The notes below the pieces were generated by a model. The model was not told the origin of the DNA. It saw nothing but the letters and a program-made list of their open reading frames with translations, and did not search any database. Of a DNA stretch of 37,579 bases, positions 9,992 through 20,421 are shown piece after piece. Source of the stretch: Pseudomonadota bacterium (GTDB lineage Bacteria; Pseudomonadota; Alphaproteobacteria; Rhodospirillales; Casp-alpha2); the NCBI GenBank assembly GCA_027624235.1, contig JAQBYB010000022.1:1-37579 (forward strand), written 5' to 3'. A program made the position numbers and the translations under genes. Each line of letters opens with the position of its first letter. The stretch's first letter is position 1.

Positions 9992-10681
9992 AAAGATTTC
10001 AGACGGAGCGCTATACCGGCTGATGACATGGTTATCGCCGAGCTTCCCGGTCGGCGCCTATACCTATTCCCACGGCATCGAGTTCGCGGTCGAAATCGGC
10101 CTAGTCGCGGATCGGGACAGCCTTACCGACTGGGTTGAGGCCATCGTCACCCAAGGTGCCGGGCGCATTGACGCCGCCCTGTTCCGCGCCGCATGGCAGG
10201 CGGTCAACGACGATGACCAAGACATGCTGATCTGGGCAGCCGAGATGGCCGACGCATATCGCGCCTCCCCGGAAATGGCGTTGGAAAGCAGCGGCCAGGG
10301 CCGCGCCTTGCTCGACACGCTGCGCAACATCTGGCCCGATCCCTTGTTTATGGCGTGGGCGGGAAAACTCACCAATGTGGACCGGCCGGTTGCCTATGCG
10401 GTCGCCGTCGGTGTCGCCGCGGCGGTGGCGGGTGTGCCGCTTCATCATGCCCTGGTCGCCTATTTGCACGCGCTCGCGGCCAATCTGATATCGGCAGGCG
10501 TTCGGCTGGTGCCGCTGGGCCAGACCGACGGACAAAAGGCGCAGGCCGCATTGGAAGGCCCGGTTCGCGCCGCCGCTGAGCAATGCCAGAGCCGTTCCAT
10601 CAATGAGCTTGGCGGCGCCGCGCCGATGGTCGACTGGACTTCCATGCAACACGAAACCCAATACACGAGGTTATTCAGATC

Positions 10682-10685
<4 letters not shown>
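9981..10685 (+). CDS. ureF: Urease accessory protein UreF
   Basis: UreF is part of the UreDFG activation complex and is thought to gate the UreG GTPase. The 234 residues show [20 protein letters not shown] and HGIE near the N-terminus, a helical body, and [13 protein letters not shown] towards the C-terminus, all typical. ATG 9981 is chosen because it gives the family length and puts the conserved segment near the N-terminus, though the frame is open from 9879. It overlaps ureE by 11 bases and ureG by 4 (ATGA). Confidence 0.93.
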
Positions 10686-11323
<638 letters not shown>

Positions 11324-11345
11324 GACAAATAGAAGGAGGCGCTTA

Positions 11346-11474
11346 ATGGGGTTTTCCGAGGATTGGGAGCAAATATCCGCTATGTTGCCGCCTCAACCGG
11401 TCGACGCAACACTTTATCTTAAACGCAAAGATGGAGTGTCCGCGGATGAAGCAAAGATATCGTCGAGGGTTTAG
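11346..11474 (+). CDS. Short ORF after ureG, possibly a truncated gene
   Basis: The frame encodes 42 residues beginning MGFSEDWEQISAMLPPQP. It lies 22 bases after ureG behind a very good ribosome site (AAGGAGG at 11333-11339), which suggests that a real gene starts here. The reading ends abruptly at 11474, inside a stretch that in another frame resembles an IS30-type transposase start. The simplest reading is a seventh ure-operon gene cut short by an insertion and later deletion. I do not recognise the product. The DWEQISAMLP segment faintly resembles transposase N-termini, but too weakly to name. Confidence 0.35.
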   Translation: MGFSEDWEQISAMLPPQPVDATLYLKRKDGVSADEAKISSRV

Positions 11475-11565
11475 TACGGCAGAGAAGGCGGACATTTATT
11501 GGGGTCACTCACGATCTGTGTGTTGTGTTCATTTCCTGGGAATGACTCCGCGAACTGATGCCTAA
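11446..11565 (+). pseudogene. Possible IS30-type transposase N-terminal remnant
   Basis: From ATG 11446 a 39-residue frame begins MKQRYRRGFSTAEKADIYW, which resembles the N-terminus of IS30-family transposases (RRRFT-x-EEKAE-type openings). The similarity stops after about 20 residues and the frame ends at 11563-11565. No catalytic domain or clear terminal repeat was seen. The call rests on remembered family resemblance only and could be chance. Confidence 0.3.
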
Positions 11566-11606
11566 TTTGAAGTTGATATCCAATGTGCATCGTGATTCGT
11601 ATTAAC

Positions 11607-11638
11607 AAAAAAAGGGCCACACCCGTAGGTGTGACCCT
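11607..11638 (-). terminator. Rho-independent terminator of groESL
   Basis: Read on the minus strand, AGGGTCACACC (11638-11628), a TACG loop (11627-11624) and GGTGTGGCCCT (11623-11613) form an 11-bp stem with one G-U pair. A run of seven U residues (11613-11607) follows directly. It lies about 30 bases past the groEL stop. The T-run exists only in the minus direction, so it should not stop transcription arriving from ureG. Confidence 0.9.
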
Positions 11639-11668
11639 CCATCAAGATCGTTTGATAGGCAATCTATT

Positions 11669-13300
<1,632 letters not shown>

Positions 13301-13315
13301 TTATTTTGTCCCTTA

Positions 13316-13606
13316 TTACTTCGTTATGATGCCCATGATGTCGGCCTCTTTGATGATGATCAGGTCGTCACCGTCGATGGTGACTTCCGTGCCCGACCAT
13401 TTTCCGAACAAAATCTTGTCGCCGGCCTTAACGTCCAGCGGCGTGACTTTGCCGTCTTCGGTTCTGACCCCGGAACCGACGGCGATCACTTCGCCCTCCA
13501 TCGGCTTTTCCTGAACGGTATCGGGAATGATGATCCCGCCCTTGGTTTTGGTGTCCTGGTCAACGCGTTTAACCAAAACGCGGTCATGCAGCGGTTTGAA
13601 TTTCAT
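13316..13606 (-). CDS. groES: Co-chaperonin GroES (Hsp10)
   Basis: GroES is the heptameric lid of GroEL. The 96-residue product begins [18 protein letters not shown] and has the mobile loop [18 protein letters not shown], followed by GEVIAVGSG and the [11 protein letters not shown] strand. It is the first gene of the operon. Upstream on the minus strand lie an RpoH-like promoter and a CIRCE operator. The leader between CIRCE and the ATG is about 50 bases and very AT-rich. Confidence 0.98.
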   Translation of the reverse strand: MKFKPLHDRVLVKRVDQDTKTKGGIIIPDTVQEKPMEGEVIAVGSGVRTEDGKVTPLDVKAGDKILFGKWSGTEVTIDGDDLIIIKEADIMGIITK

Positions 13607-13655
13607 AATTAACGCCCCACTAAGTATTTGAATAATTTTAATAATTTCAATGATC

Positions 13656-13682
13656 TTAGCAATCTATTTAACTGAGTGCTAA
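13656..13682 (-). promoter_or_regulatory. CIRCE operator (HrcA-binding site)
   Basis: The arms TTAGCAATC (13656-13664) and GAGTGCTAA (13674-13682) are separated by exactly nine bases. The CIRCE consensus is TTAGCACTC-N9-GAGTGCTAA, so only one base of one arm differs. HrcA bound here represses groESL at normal temperature. The hrcA gene is not in the window. The element lies just downstream of the RpoH-type promoter, where it would block initiation. Confidence 0.9.
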
Positions 13683-13684
13683 GG

Positions 13685-13713
13685 AGATGGGCAGCAATTG
13701 TTGGGTTGTCAAG
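13685..13713 (-). promoter_or_regulatory. RpoH (sigma-32) type heat-shock promoter
   Basis: On the minus strand CTTGACA (13713-13707) is followed after 14 bases by GCCCATCT (13692-13685). The sigma-32 consensus is CTTGAAA-N13/14-CCCCATNT. The -35 part also reads as TTGACA, so sigma-70 might use it, but no TATAAT-like -10 stands at the right distance. Together with CIRCE this gives positive and negative heat-shock control of groESL. Confidence 0.7.
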
Positions 13714-13910
13714 GTTGCCCGGCATGTATATTTGAGATCCGATCCTTTCGGGCTGATATTCGATCTGTTCTGCACCGGCGGGTCTCAGGAAACGGAACCG
13801 AAACCCTGGGCGAAAACCGACAAGGACAACTAAAAAATTCGGTGGACTTAAAAGCCATCTGACCCCGCCAGGGCATGCGGGAGACTTCAATGATTGCCGC
13901 CTGGAATTCC
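13714..13910. other. Region between groESL promoter and hemF: no gene seen
   Basis: With the promoter and leader this makes a gap of about 300 bases between groES and hemF. A minus-strand open frame of 103 codons (13609-13920) crosses it, but it overlaps the CIRCE element and promoter, has an unconvincing composition and matches no family I recognise. I see no clear terminator for hemF. Confidence 0.4.
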
Positions 13911-14810
13911 CTACGGCCACAACACTTCCGGCGGCATCGACATTAAAATCGCCTCCGTATTACCGCCGGTTTTGAGCCCGAAGGTGGTGCCGCGGTCGTA
14001 CAAGAGGTTGAATTCGACATAGCGGCCGCGTTTGACCAGTTGGGCGTGGCGCTGCGCGTCGGTCCAGTCCTTGTCCATGTGGCGGCGGGCGATTATTGGG
14101 TAGGCGTCCAGGAAGGCGCGGCCGACGTCCTGGGTGAAGGCGAAGTCGGTGTTCCAGTCGCCGCTATTGAGGTTGTCGTAGAAGATGCCGCCGACGCCGC
14201 GCGCCTCGCCCCGGTGCGGCAGGTAGAAATAATCGTCACACCATTTCTTGAACTTGGGGTGGTAGCTTTCATCATATTTGTCGCAGGCGTCTTGATAGGC
14301 GGCGTGAAAATCGGCGGTGTCGGCATCGACGGGAAACACCGGGGTCAAATCGCCGCCGCCGCCGAACCAGCCCTGGGTGGTGACGATCATCCGCGTGTTC
14401 ATGTGGGCGGTCGGCACCAGCGGCGAATGCGGGTGAATGACCACCGAGACGCCGGACGCCCAATAGCGCGGGTCGTCCCTGGCGCCGGGAATGCGGTCGC
14501 GGAATTCCTCGGAAAATTCGCCGAACACGGTTGAGACATTGACGCCGGCTTTTTCGAACACCCGGCCCCGCAACACCGCCATCACGCCCCCGCCACCAAT
14601 GGCGCCGCCATGATCGCCGCCATTGGCGTCCTCTTCGCGCCGCCAGGCGGTGCGCTCGAACCGCCCGTTGGCCGCGGCGCTGGTCGGGTTGGGGCCGGTG
14701 ACGTCGTCTTCACACGCCTCCAGCGCCTTGCACAGGTCGTCGCGAAAGGTCTCGAACCAGAATGAAGCCTGCTTCTTATGGTCGTCGCCGTAATCGTTAT
14801 TGCTGTTCAT
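13911..14810 (-). CDS. hemF: Oxygen-dependent coproporphyrinogen III oxidase
   Basis: HemF converts coproporphyrinogen III to protoporphyrinogen IX by oxidative decarboxylation, using oxygen, in haem synthesis. The 299-residue product has the conserved [30 protein letters not shown] and [15 protein letters not shown] segments and ends [20 protein letters not shown]...EAILMSMPP, as in the family. Length is normal. It lies 43 bases after trmL on the same strand and may be co-transcribed with it; the ribosome site is weak. An oxygen-dependent enzyme fits the nearby aerobic bc1 complex. Confidence 0.96.
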   Translation of the reverse strand: MNSNNDYGDDHKKQASFWFETFRDDLCKALEACEDDVTGPNPTSAAANGRFERTAWRREEDANGGDHGGAIGGGGVMAVLRGRVFEKAGVNVSTVFGEFSEEFRDRIPGARDDPRYWASGVSVVIHPHSPLVPTAHMNTRMIVTTQGWFGGGGDLTPVFPVDADTADFHAAYQDACDKYDESYHPKFKKWCDDYFYLPHRGEARGVGGIFYDNLNSGDWNTDFAFTQDVGRAFLDAYPIIARRHMDKDWTDAQRHAQLVKRGRYVEFNLLYDRGTTFGLKTGGNTEAILMSMPPEVLWP

Positions 14811-14825
14811 GGTGGAAAACCATCC

Positions 14826-14875
14826 GTCTTATTTCTCCGGGAAGCTCCCGGTCTTATTTTTCCGGGAAACCCCCG
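14826..14875. repeat. 25-bp tandem duplication over the trmL stop codon
   Basis: Bases 14826-14850 and 14851-14875 are adjacent copies of one 25-bp unit and agree at 22 of 25 positions. Each unit contains a small inverted repeat (CCGGG...CCCGG) and a TTA that reads as TAA on the minus strand. The trmL stop lies in the 14851-14875 copy. The other copy lies in the trmL-hemF spacer, with an equivalent TAA out of use. Confidence 0.75.
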
Positions 14876-15321
14876 GTTTGGCGCAACGCCTCACCCAACA
14901 CCATGCTCATGGCGGCGGCGACATTCAAGGACCGCATGCCCGGCGCCATCGGAATCGTGATCCTGGCATCGGCGGCGGTGTGGACGTCATCGGGCACACC
15001 GGCGCTTTCGCGGCCCGCCAGAATGATGTCATCGGGGCGGAAGGCAAAGTCCACATAGTCCGTTTCCGCCTTCGTCGTCAGCACCACCAATCGCCCGGAT
15101 TCGGCGGCTTTGGCGCGGGAATCCTGGAAAGATTGCCACGACGCATGGTCGGTCCAGTCGAGCCGGTCCAGGTAATCCATGCCGGCGCGGCGCATTTGTT
15201 TGTCCGACAGCGCAAACCCGCACGGACCGATGATATCGACGCCGACCCCCAAACAGGCCGCCGTGCGCATCATGGCGCCGGCGTTACCGGGGATGTCAGG
15301 CTGATAGAGCGCCATTCGCAT
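14854..15321 (-). CDS. trmL: tRNA (cytidine/uridine-34 2'-O)-methyltransferase
   Basis: TrmL is a SPOUT-class enzyme that 2'-O-methylates the wobble base of leucine tRNAs, using S-adenosylmethionine. The 155-residue protein opens MRMALYQPDIPGNAGAMMR and has GPCGFALSDKQMRRAGMDYL. Its C-terminal half is the knotted cofactor site (LAGRESAGVPDDV, IPMAPGMRSLNVAAA), matching the family in order and length. ATG 15321 is preferred to the upstream in-frame TTG at 15330, with AAGGG some 10 bases before it. The last codons and stop fall inside a 25-bp tandem duplication. Confidence 0.92.
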   Translation of the reverse strand: MRMALYQPDIPGNAGAMMRTAACLGVGVDIIGPCGFALSDKQMRRAGMDYLDRLDWTDHASWQSFQDSRAKAAESGRLVVLTTKAETDYVDFAFRPDDIILAGRESAGVPDDVHTAADARITIPMAPGMRSLNVAAAMSMVLGEALRQTGGFPEK

Positions 15322-15480
15322 TGGTTTCAAACCCTTCTAAAGTCAGCAACAAAGCCGGAAACCTCTTGCAACCGGATTTTCGGCATTATACCTTCCGCCC
15401 GGTTCGTATCCACGCCAACAGACCTAAAAAAAGCATTTCCCGCTTTCTGTTTCGTCCCGGCCCGAAAGCCGTATCCATGG

Positions 15481-15508
15481 TTGAAAACGGGGCGTTACAT
15501 AGTAGAGT
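15481..15508 (+). promoter_or_regulatory. Candidate sigma-70 promoter for petABC
   Basis: TTGAAA (15481-15486) and TAGAGT (15503-15508) are 16 bases apart, giving a start near 15515 and a leader of about 50 bases before petA. The leader holds two copies of ACCGGAACCA some 9 bases apart. The boxes are imperfect, so the assignment is moderate. The rest of the trmL-petA gap shows no other element. Confidence 0.4.
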
Positions 15509-15566
15509 GTGCACAGCACCGGAACCACCAAAGACCGGAACCAAAACCCGGAATGAGGACAAACCC

Positions 15567-16103
15567 ATGAACGAGACGGCCTCCCCCGACGATAAAACCC
15601 GTCGCGATTTTCTGCTTCTTTCCACCGTCGCCGTCGGCGCGGTCGGCACGGGATTGGCCATTTGGCCGCTTGTTGATGCCATGAACCCGGCCGCCGACAC
15701 CTTGGCGCTATCAACCACCGATGTTGATTTGACGCCGATTGCCGAAGGCCAGTCGATTACCGTGGTCTGGCAGGGCAAGCCGGTGTTCGTCCGCCACCGC
15801 ACCGCCGCCGAGATCAAAACCGCCGAAGCGGTCGCCATGATAGACCTGATCGACCCCCAGACCGACAAGGACCGGGTAACAAAACCTCAGTGGCTGATCA
15901 TGGTCGGTATCTGCACCCATTTAGGCTGTATTCCGCTGGGCCAGAAGTCGTCCGAGCCGAAGGGTGAGTACGGCGGCTGGTTCTGCCCCTGTCATGGCTC
16001 GCATTACGATACCTCCGGGCGCATCCGCAAAGGCCCGGCGCCGAAGAACCTTGTGGTCCCGGCGTATAAGTATTTGACCGACACCACGGTCAAGATCGGA
16101 TAG
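15567..16103 (+). CDS. petA: Ubiquinol-cytochrome c reductase, Rieske iron-sulfur subunit
   Basis: This is the Rieske protein of the cytochrome bc1 complex, which takes one electron from ubiquinol and passes it to cytochrome c1. The 178-residue product has a twin-arginine-like start ([18 protein letters not shown]) and one N-terminal membrane helix. The 2Fe-2S ligands sit in CTHLGC (Cys116, His118) and CPCHGS (Cys140, His143), and Cys121 and Cys142 are placed for the stabilising disulfide. ATG 15567 follows GAGGA; the open frame extends upstream but would bury the Tat motif. petB follows after 10 bases. Confidence 0.97.
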   Translation: MNETASPDDKTRRDFLLLSTVAVGAVGTGLAIWPLVDAMNPAADTLALSTTDVDLTPIAEGQSITVVWQGKPVFVRHRTAAEIKTAEAVAMIDLIDPQTDKDRVTKPQWLIMVGICTHLGCIPLGQKSSEPKGEYGGWFCPCHGSHYDTSGRIRKGPAPKNLVVPAYKYLTDTTVKIG

Positions 16104-16113
16104 GGAACAGACC

Positions 16114-17373
16114 ATGAGCAACAAATTCTTCGAAAATCCGGTCATCAAATGGGTCGAATACCGGCTGCCGATCTTCAGCTTTATCGACGAATCGGTGGGC
16201 TCTGGTTATCCGACGCCGAAAAACCTGAATTACTGGTGGAACTTCGGCTCGTTGGCCGGAATCGTGCTGACGATCTTGATTGTCACCGGCATCGTTCTCG
16301 CCATGAGCTACACCCCGCATGTGGATTACGCTTTTGAGTCGGTCGAACGGATCATGCGCGATGTCAATTACGGCTGGTTGCTGCGCTATATCCATATGAA
16401 CGGCGGCTCGATGTTCTTCATTCTGGTCTACATCCATATGTTCCGGGGCATGTATTACGGGTCTTACAAGGAACCCCGCGAATTGCTGTGGATTATCGGC
16501 GTATTCATCGTACTGGCGATGATGGCGACCGCGTTCATGGGCTATGTTTTGCCGTGGGGGCAGATGAGCTTCTGGGGGGCGACGGTGATTACCAACCTGT
16601 TCTCCGCCGTGCCCATCATCGGCGACAGCATCGTGACCTGGTTGTGGGGTGGGTTTTCCATCGACAACCCGACGCTGAACCGGTTCTTCTCCTTCCATTA
16701 TCTGCTGCCGTTCGTGATTTTCGCGCTGGTCTTCGTGCATCTTTGGGCGCTGCACGTGCACAAGTCCAACAATCCGCTGGGCGTCGATATCAAAGGCCCC
16801 GAGGACACCATCCCGTTCCATCCCTACTACACCATCAAGGATCTGTACGGGCTCGGCATCCTGATGATTTTTTTCATGTTCTTCGTCTTTTTCGCGCCCA
16901 ACTTCTTCGGCGAGCCCGATAACTACATCAAGGCGGACCCCCTGGTGACGCCGCCGCACATCGTGCCGGAATGGTATTTCCTGCCGTTCTACGCGATTTT
17001 GCGCGCGGTCCCGGATATCTGGTTTATCTCCGCCAAACTGGGCGGCGTCATCGCCATGTTCGGCTCCATCCTGATCCTGATCCTGCTGCCGTGGCTGGAC
17101 CGATCCCCGGTTCGCAGCGCCCGGTTCCGTCCCATTTACCGGCAATTGTTCTGGGTCTTTGTCGTCGACTGCTTCATCCTCGGCTGGGTCGGCGCCAATT
17201 CGCCGGACGCCGTTTTCCACGGCATTCCGTTCCTGTGGATCGGCCAGGCCAGTACGGCGTATTACTTCGCCCACTTCCTATTCATCATCCCGCTGGTCAG
17301 CATCCTGGAAAAACCAAAAATGCCGCCGGAAAGCATCAATGCCGCGGTTACCAACAAGGGAGCGGCATCATGA
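16114..17373 (+). CDS. petB: Cytochrome b of the bc1 complex
   Basis: This is the membrane core of the bc1 complex, with two b haems and the quinol oxidation and quinone reduction sites. The 419 residues show haem ligands His94/His195 and His108/His209 ([47 protein letters not shown]). The PEWY motif of the Qo site is at 285-288 ([18 protein letters not shown]). About eight transmembrane helices are evident. Length is that of an unfused alphaproteobacterial cytochrome b, so b and c1 are separate genes. The stop overlaps the petC start by 4 bases. Confidence 0.97.
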   Translation: MSNKFFENPVIKWVEYRLPIFSFIDESVGSGYPTPKNLNYWWNFGSLAGIVLTILIVTGIVLAMSYTPHVDYAFESVERIMRDVNYGWLLRYIHMNGGSMFFILVYIHMFRGMYYGSYKEPRELLWIIGVFIVLAMMATAFMGYVLPWGQMSFWGATVITNLFSAVPIIGDSIVTWLWGGFSIDNPTLNRFFSFHYLLPFVIFALVFVHLWALHVHKSNNPLGVDIKGPEDTIPFHPYYTIKDLYGLGILMIFFMFFVFFAPNFFGEPDNYIKADPLVTPPHIVPEWYFLPFYAILRAVPDIWFISAKLGGVIAMFGSILILILLPWLDRSPVRSARFRPIYRQLFWVFVVDCFILGWVGANSPDAVFHGIPFLWIGQASTAYYFAHFLFIIPLVSILEKPKMPPESINAAVTNKGAAS

Positions 17374-18149
17374 TGAACCCCATGAAAAATGCCCTTCTCG
17401 CCCTCGGCCTTACTCTTTCCATGGCGTTAACCCTGTCCGCCGGCTCGGCCCTTGCCGAAGGCGTCAAATTGCCTGAGCGCGACTGGTCCTTCAACGGCAT
17501 GTTCGGGACGTTCGACCGGGGCAGCCAGCAACGCGGGTTTCAGGTCTATAAAGAGGTCTGCGCCAGCTGCCATTCGCTGCGGCTGTTGGCGTACCGCAAT
17601 TTGGCCGGCATCGGCATGAGCGCCGACCAGATCAAGGCCGTCGCCGCCGAATTCGAAGTCACCGATGGCCCCAATGCCGAAGGCGCAATGTATACCCGCC
17701 CGGCCAGGCCGTCTGACCGGTTTGCCGCGCCCTTCGCCAACGATAACGCGGCGCGCACGGCGAACAACGGCGCCCTGCCGCCGGACCTGTCGTTGATGGC
17801 CAAGGCCCGCAAAGGCGGCGCCGATTACCTGCACGCGCTGTTGACGGGCTACAAGGAAGCACCGCCCGAAGGCGTCACGCTAAGCGAAGGCATGCAATAC
17901 AACACCTACTTCGCCGGCAACCAGATCGCCATGGCGGCGCCGTTTGCCGATAGCGCGGTAGAATACGCCGACGGCACCAAGGCGACGAAGGACCAGATCG
18001 CCACCGACATTTCCACCTTCCTGGCCTGGGCGGCGGAACCGGAGCTGGAGGAACGCAAGCGCCTCGGCATCAAGGTGCTGTTGTTCCTGATCGTGCTGAC
18101 GGCGATGCTGTACGCCGTCAAGCGTCAGGTCTGGAAAGATCTGCACTAA
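17370..18149 (+). CDS. petC: Cytochrome c1 of the bc1 complex
   Basis: Cytochrome c1 carries electrons from the Rieske protein to a soluble or membrane cytochrome c on the periplasmic side. In the 259-residue product a signal peptide (cleavage near SALA-EG) precedes the haem-binding CASCH (64-68). The usual c1 segments follow ([42 protein letters not shown]), and a C-terminal membrane anchor ([19 protein letters not shown]). ATG 17370 overlaps the petB stop (ATGA). An IS element begins 9 bases after the stop, so the native 3' end of the operon has been lost or displaced. Confidence 0.96.
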   Translation: MMNPMKNALLALGLTLSMALTLSAGSALAEGVKLPERDWSFNGMFGTFDRGSQQRGFQVYKEVCASCHSLRLLAYRNLAGIGMSADQIKAVAAEFEVTDGPNAEGAMYTRPARPSDRFAAPFANDNAARTANNGALPPDLSLMAKARKGGADYLHALLTGYKEAPPEGVTLSEGMQYNTYFAGNQIAMAAPFADSAVEYADGTKATKDQIATDISTFLAWAAEPELEERKRLGIKVLLFLIVLTAMLYAVKRQVWKDLH

Positions 18150-18158
18150 GCCTCAGTT

Positions 18159-18832
18159 GGGCATTGTCAGAGGAAAGTTAACGGAGCTACGAAGCTGATG
18201 CTTTGTTGAGCATCAGGCGGCAAGTTGCCGCCATTCTGCCAAGGCAATGGTCCGGTTAATGTTGTAAGTTTCGCGGTTTTAAAGATGACGCTGCCGGTTA
18301 AAGTGGTTATGGACTGAAGAGTGGATCGAGGCGAATTTTTGTAATGACTTTGCGCTCCTGAATTTGGCCATCGACCGTTTTCGTCGCCGGAACGGTTGGT
18401 GAGAGTTTTCAGCCCGATTGTTGAGCCAACGACCTGTCTCTTGGCGGGCCGCCTTGCGATCTCGCCGTTTGGTGACGAACGCCTCAAGAACCTCTCCCTC
18501 GTGGTCGACGGCCCGCCAGAGACAGTGGGTTTCGCCGCTGATACGCACGAAGACTTCATCCGGATGCCCTCTCCATTGTGGAACGCCCCGCGAAAGCACC
18601 CATCGGGCCAAACCGGTTCCACCCTGCACGTGCCGTCTCGTCGCTAATGTCGATCCCGCGGTCATGAAGAATGTCTTCGACTTGCCGTAGCGACAGGGGA
18701 TGGCGAATATACATCATCACTGTCAGACGGATAATCTCGGGCGAGGTTTTGAAATAACGGAATGGATCTTTCATCCGCTATCGCTAGAGCCGGCTTTCCA
18801 GGGGCTCAAGCAACTTTCCTCTGACAACGCCC
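18159..18832 (-). mobile_element. IS6-family element, internally deleted, with intact terminal repeats
   Basis: Terminal inverted repeats of 21 bp (18159-18179 and 18812-18832; GGGC, then A or G, then TTGTCAGAGGAAAGTT) agree at 20 of 21 positions. The element is 674 bp, shorter than the roughly 800 bp usual for IS6. Its minus-strand transposase is frameshifted and internally deleted. No exact 8-bp target duplication flanks the repeats; CCTCAGTT (18151-18158) and CCTCAATT (18831-18838) are similar, but the second overlaps the repeat end. It separates petC from a cytochrome c gene. Ends this well preserved could still be moved by a transposase supplied elsewhere. Confidence 0.88.
18279..18774 (-). 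pseudogene. IS6-family transposase, frameshifted and deleted
   Basis: The N-terminal part (18774 to about 18570) reads MKDPFRYFKTSPEIIRLTVM and SLRQVEDILHDRGIDISDET, the helix-turn-helix region of this family. The frame then changes and continues with HPDEVFVRISGETHCLWRAVDH, which holds the first catalytic Asp. VTKRRDRKAA joins directly to RQETGRWLNNRAENSHQ. About 37 residues that normally lie between them, with the second catalytic Asp, are missing. The third catalytic residue (Glu in RAENSHQ) is kept. It cannot make an active enzyme. Confidence 0.85.
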
Positions 18833-19231
18833 TCAATTGTTCTTGGCGCCCTTGTCGATCCAGCGGCGGATCAGATGACGTTGCCACTTGGACAACGGTG
18901 CGCGGTTATGCGGCATGTTGATTTCGGGCCGCGCCCGGCCTTCGATCAGGACGCTCAGGTTCGACGTGAAGGAGTTGCCGGGAACGACAATCGCGCCGAA
19001 ATTGGTCCCCTTCATGACCCCTTCATAGGTCGACAAATCAAGCCCGCTTTTCTGCTGCCCTGCCCCGCCCGGCTGGTGGCATTCGCCGCAGTGCTGTTGC
19101 AGGATGGGCAGAACATCCCGGCTGAAGCTGGCATGTTCACCGCCGCCGGCGGGCGTGCCGATGACCAAGGCAGCCCCGAAAGCAATGATCCCGGTGATGA
19201 AGGCTGGTAACCGGATTGAGAATATAGCCAT
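18833..19231 (-). CDS. Small membrane-anchored c-type cytochrome
   Basis: The 132-residue product has an N-terminal hydrophobic segment (MAIFSIRLPAFITGIIAFGA) acting as signal or anchor. It has one haem-binding motif, CGECH (48-52), in FSRDVLPILQQHCGECHQPG, and a later NMPHNRAPLS segment offering the Met ligand. The layout resembles the PSCyt1-like cytochrome domain with a SGLDLSTYEGVMKG stretch. It probably carries electrons in the periplasm; its partner is unknown. ATG 19231 is chosen over a TTG at 19360 because GGAGG lies six bases before it. Its TGA directly abuts the end of the IS element, so the native 3' flank has been replaced. Confidence 0.8.
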   Translation of the reverse strand: MAIFSIRLPAFITGIIAFGAALVIGTPAGGGEHASFSRDVLPILQQHCGECHQPGGAGQQKSGLDLSTYEGVMKGTNFGAIVVPGNSFTSNLSVLIEGRARPEINMPHNRAPLSKWQRHLIRRWIDKGAKNN

Positions 19232-19335
19232 TTTGGCCTCCACTCTGCCGGAAACAAACATTATGGTGATCATGAACGCTAACGCATCGGGGCCGCATTG
19301 GCTTTGACCCCGGTCAAGAACTCCATACTTTATTG

Positions 19336-20421
19336 ATGAACAGCAATTATCCCGCGCCAAGCCCTGAGAACACCCACACCGTCGTTGCCTGCAAGGGCGG
19401 CGGCAGGACGGCCTTGGAACAACGCTCGGCGCCGAGACCGGACGCCGGCGAGATTCTGCTGGCGCTTCGGGTCGTCGGCTTTTGCGGCACCGATCTCTAT
19501 AAGCTGGACAACGGCACGGCGGTGACCGGCAGCGTCCTCGGCCATGAATTGGTCGGCGAGGTGATCGCCGTCGGCGACGGCGTCGATAAATTTCACATCG
19601 GTGACCGGGTCGCGGTGCCCCACCACGTGTCGTGTGGTGAATGTGTTTTATGCCGTCGCGGCAATGAAACCATGTGCGAGGTGTTCCGGGAAAACCTGCT
19701 GGTGCCGGGCGGCTTCGCCGATACCATCCTGGTCCGGCCCCGCGCCGTCGACCAAGCGGCGAAACGGTTGCCGGAAGGCCTCAGCGACGAAGCCGCCGTG
19801 TTCATGGAACCGGCCGGCTGCGTGCTCCGGGGCATCCGCCGCGCCGGGCTTGGCAATCAAGCCCCCACCGCCGTTATCATGGGGGCGGGCAGCATGGGGC
19901 TGTTGCATCTTTTGGTCCTGGCCGCCGTCTTCCCGAAAGCGCAAGTGACCGTCATCGACCCGGTGGCCGCGCGCCGCGAGATGGCGGAAAAGCTTGGCGC
20001 GGCGCACACGTCGGAACCCGGCGAGGCGGCAATGGAAAGCGTCATGGCGTCGACCGGCGGTTTTGGCGTCGATGCCGCCTTTGATACCGTCGGCGGCAAC
20101 AATGCCCTGGACGCCGGGCTTAAGCTGACCCGCCAAGGCGGAACGGTGGTGCTGTTCGCCCATGCGCCGGGCGACGAGGCGGCAAAGGTCGATCTCAATT
20201 CGGTGTTCAAGTATGAACGCCGGATTCTGGGCACTTATTCGGCGTCGGTGCGGGACCAAGCCGAAATTTTCGAGCTTCTGCGTACCGGCCGCCTCGACCC
20301 GTCCCCCCTGGTCACCCACACCATGCCCCTGGATGATTTCGAGACCGGCGTGTCACTGGCCAGAAATCACCAGGCCCTGAAGGTTCTGTTCACGCCGTCC
20401 AGTCATGCGGGGCGGTCGTGA
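19336..20421 (+). CDS. Zinc-dependent medium-chain dehydrogenase (first of pair)
   Basis: The 361-residue protein belongs to the MDR alcohol/polyol/threonine dehydrogenase superfamily. Likely catalytic-zinc ligands are Cys50 (GFCGTD), His70-Glu71 (GHE) and Glu158 (MEPAGC). The structural zinc is held by Cys100, 103, 106 and 114 (CGECVLC...MC). The NAD(P)-binding turn is GAGSMG (about 183-188). The substrate cannot be told from sequence. The ATG at 19336 has no strong ribosome site; an in-frame TTG lies just before it at 19333. Its TGA overlaps the GTG start of the next dehydrogenase, so the two are probably made together. Confidence 0.88.
   Translation: MNSNYPAPSPENTHTVVACKGGGRTALEQRSAPRPDAGEILLALRVVGFCGTDLYKLDNGTAVTGSVLGHELVGEVIAVGDGVDKFHIGDRVAVPHHVSCGECVLCRRGNETMCEVFRENLLVPGGFADTILVRPRAVDQAAKRLPEGLSDEAAVFMEPAGCVLRGIRRAGLGNQAPTAVIMGAGSMGLLHLLVLAAVFPKAQVTVIDPVAARREMAEKLGAAHTSEPGEAAMESVMASTGGFGVDAAFDTVGGNNALDAGLKLTRQGGTVVLFAHAPGDEAAKVDLNSVFKYERRILGTYSASVRDQAEIFELLRTGRLDPSPLVTHTMPLDDFETGVSLARNHQALKVLFTPSSHAGRS

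Noticed and set aside
13609-13920. Minus-strand ORF of 103 codons between hemF and groES
   Set aside because: It covers the CIRCE element, the RpoH promoter and the groES leader, and its sequence resembles no protein.
16090-17274. Minus-strand open frame of 394 codons opposite petB
   Set aside because: It lies wholly antisense to a clear cytochrome b gene and is rich in His, Gln, Asp and Glu, as expected from reverse reading of membrane-protein codons in GC-rich DNA. No family resemblance.
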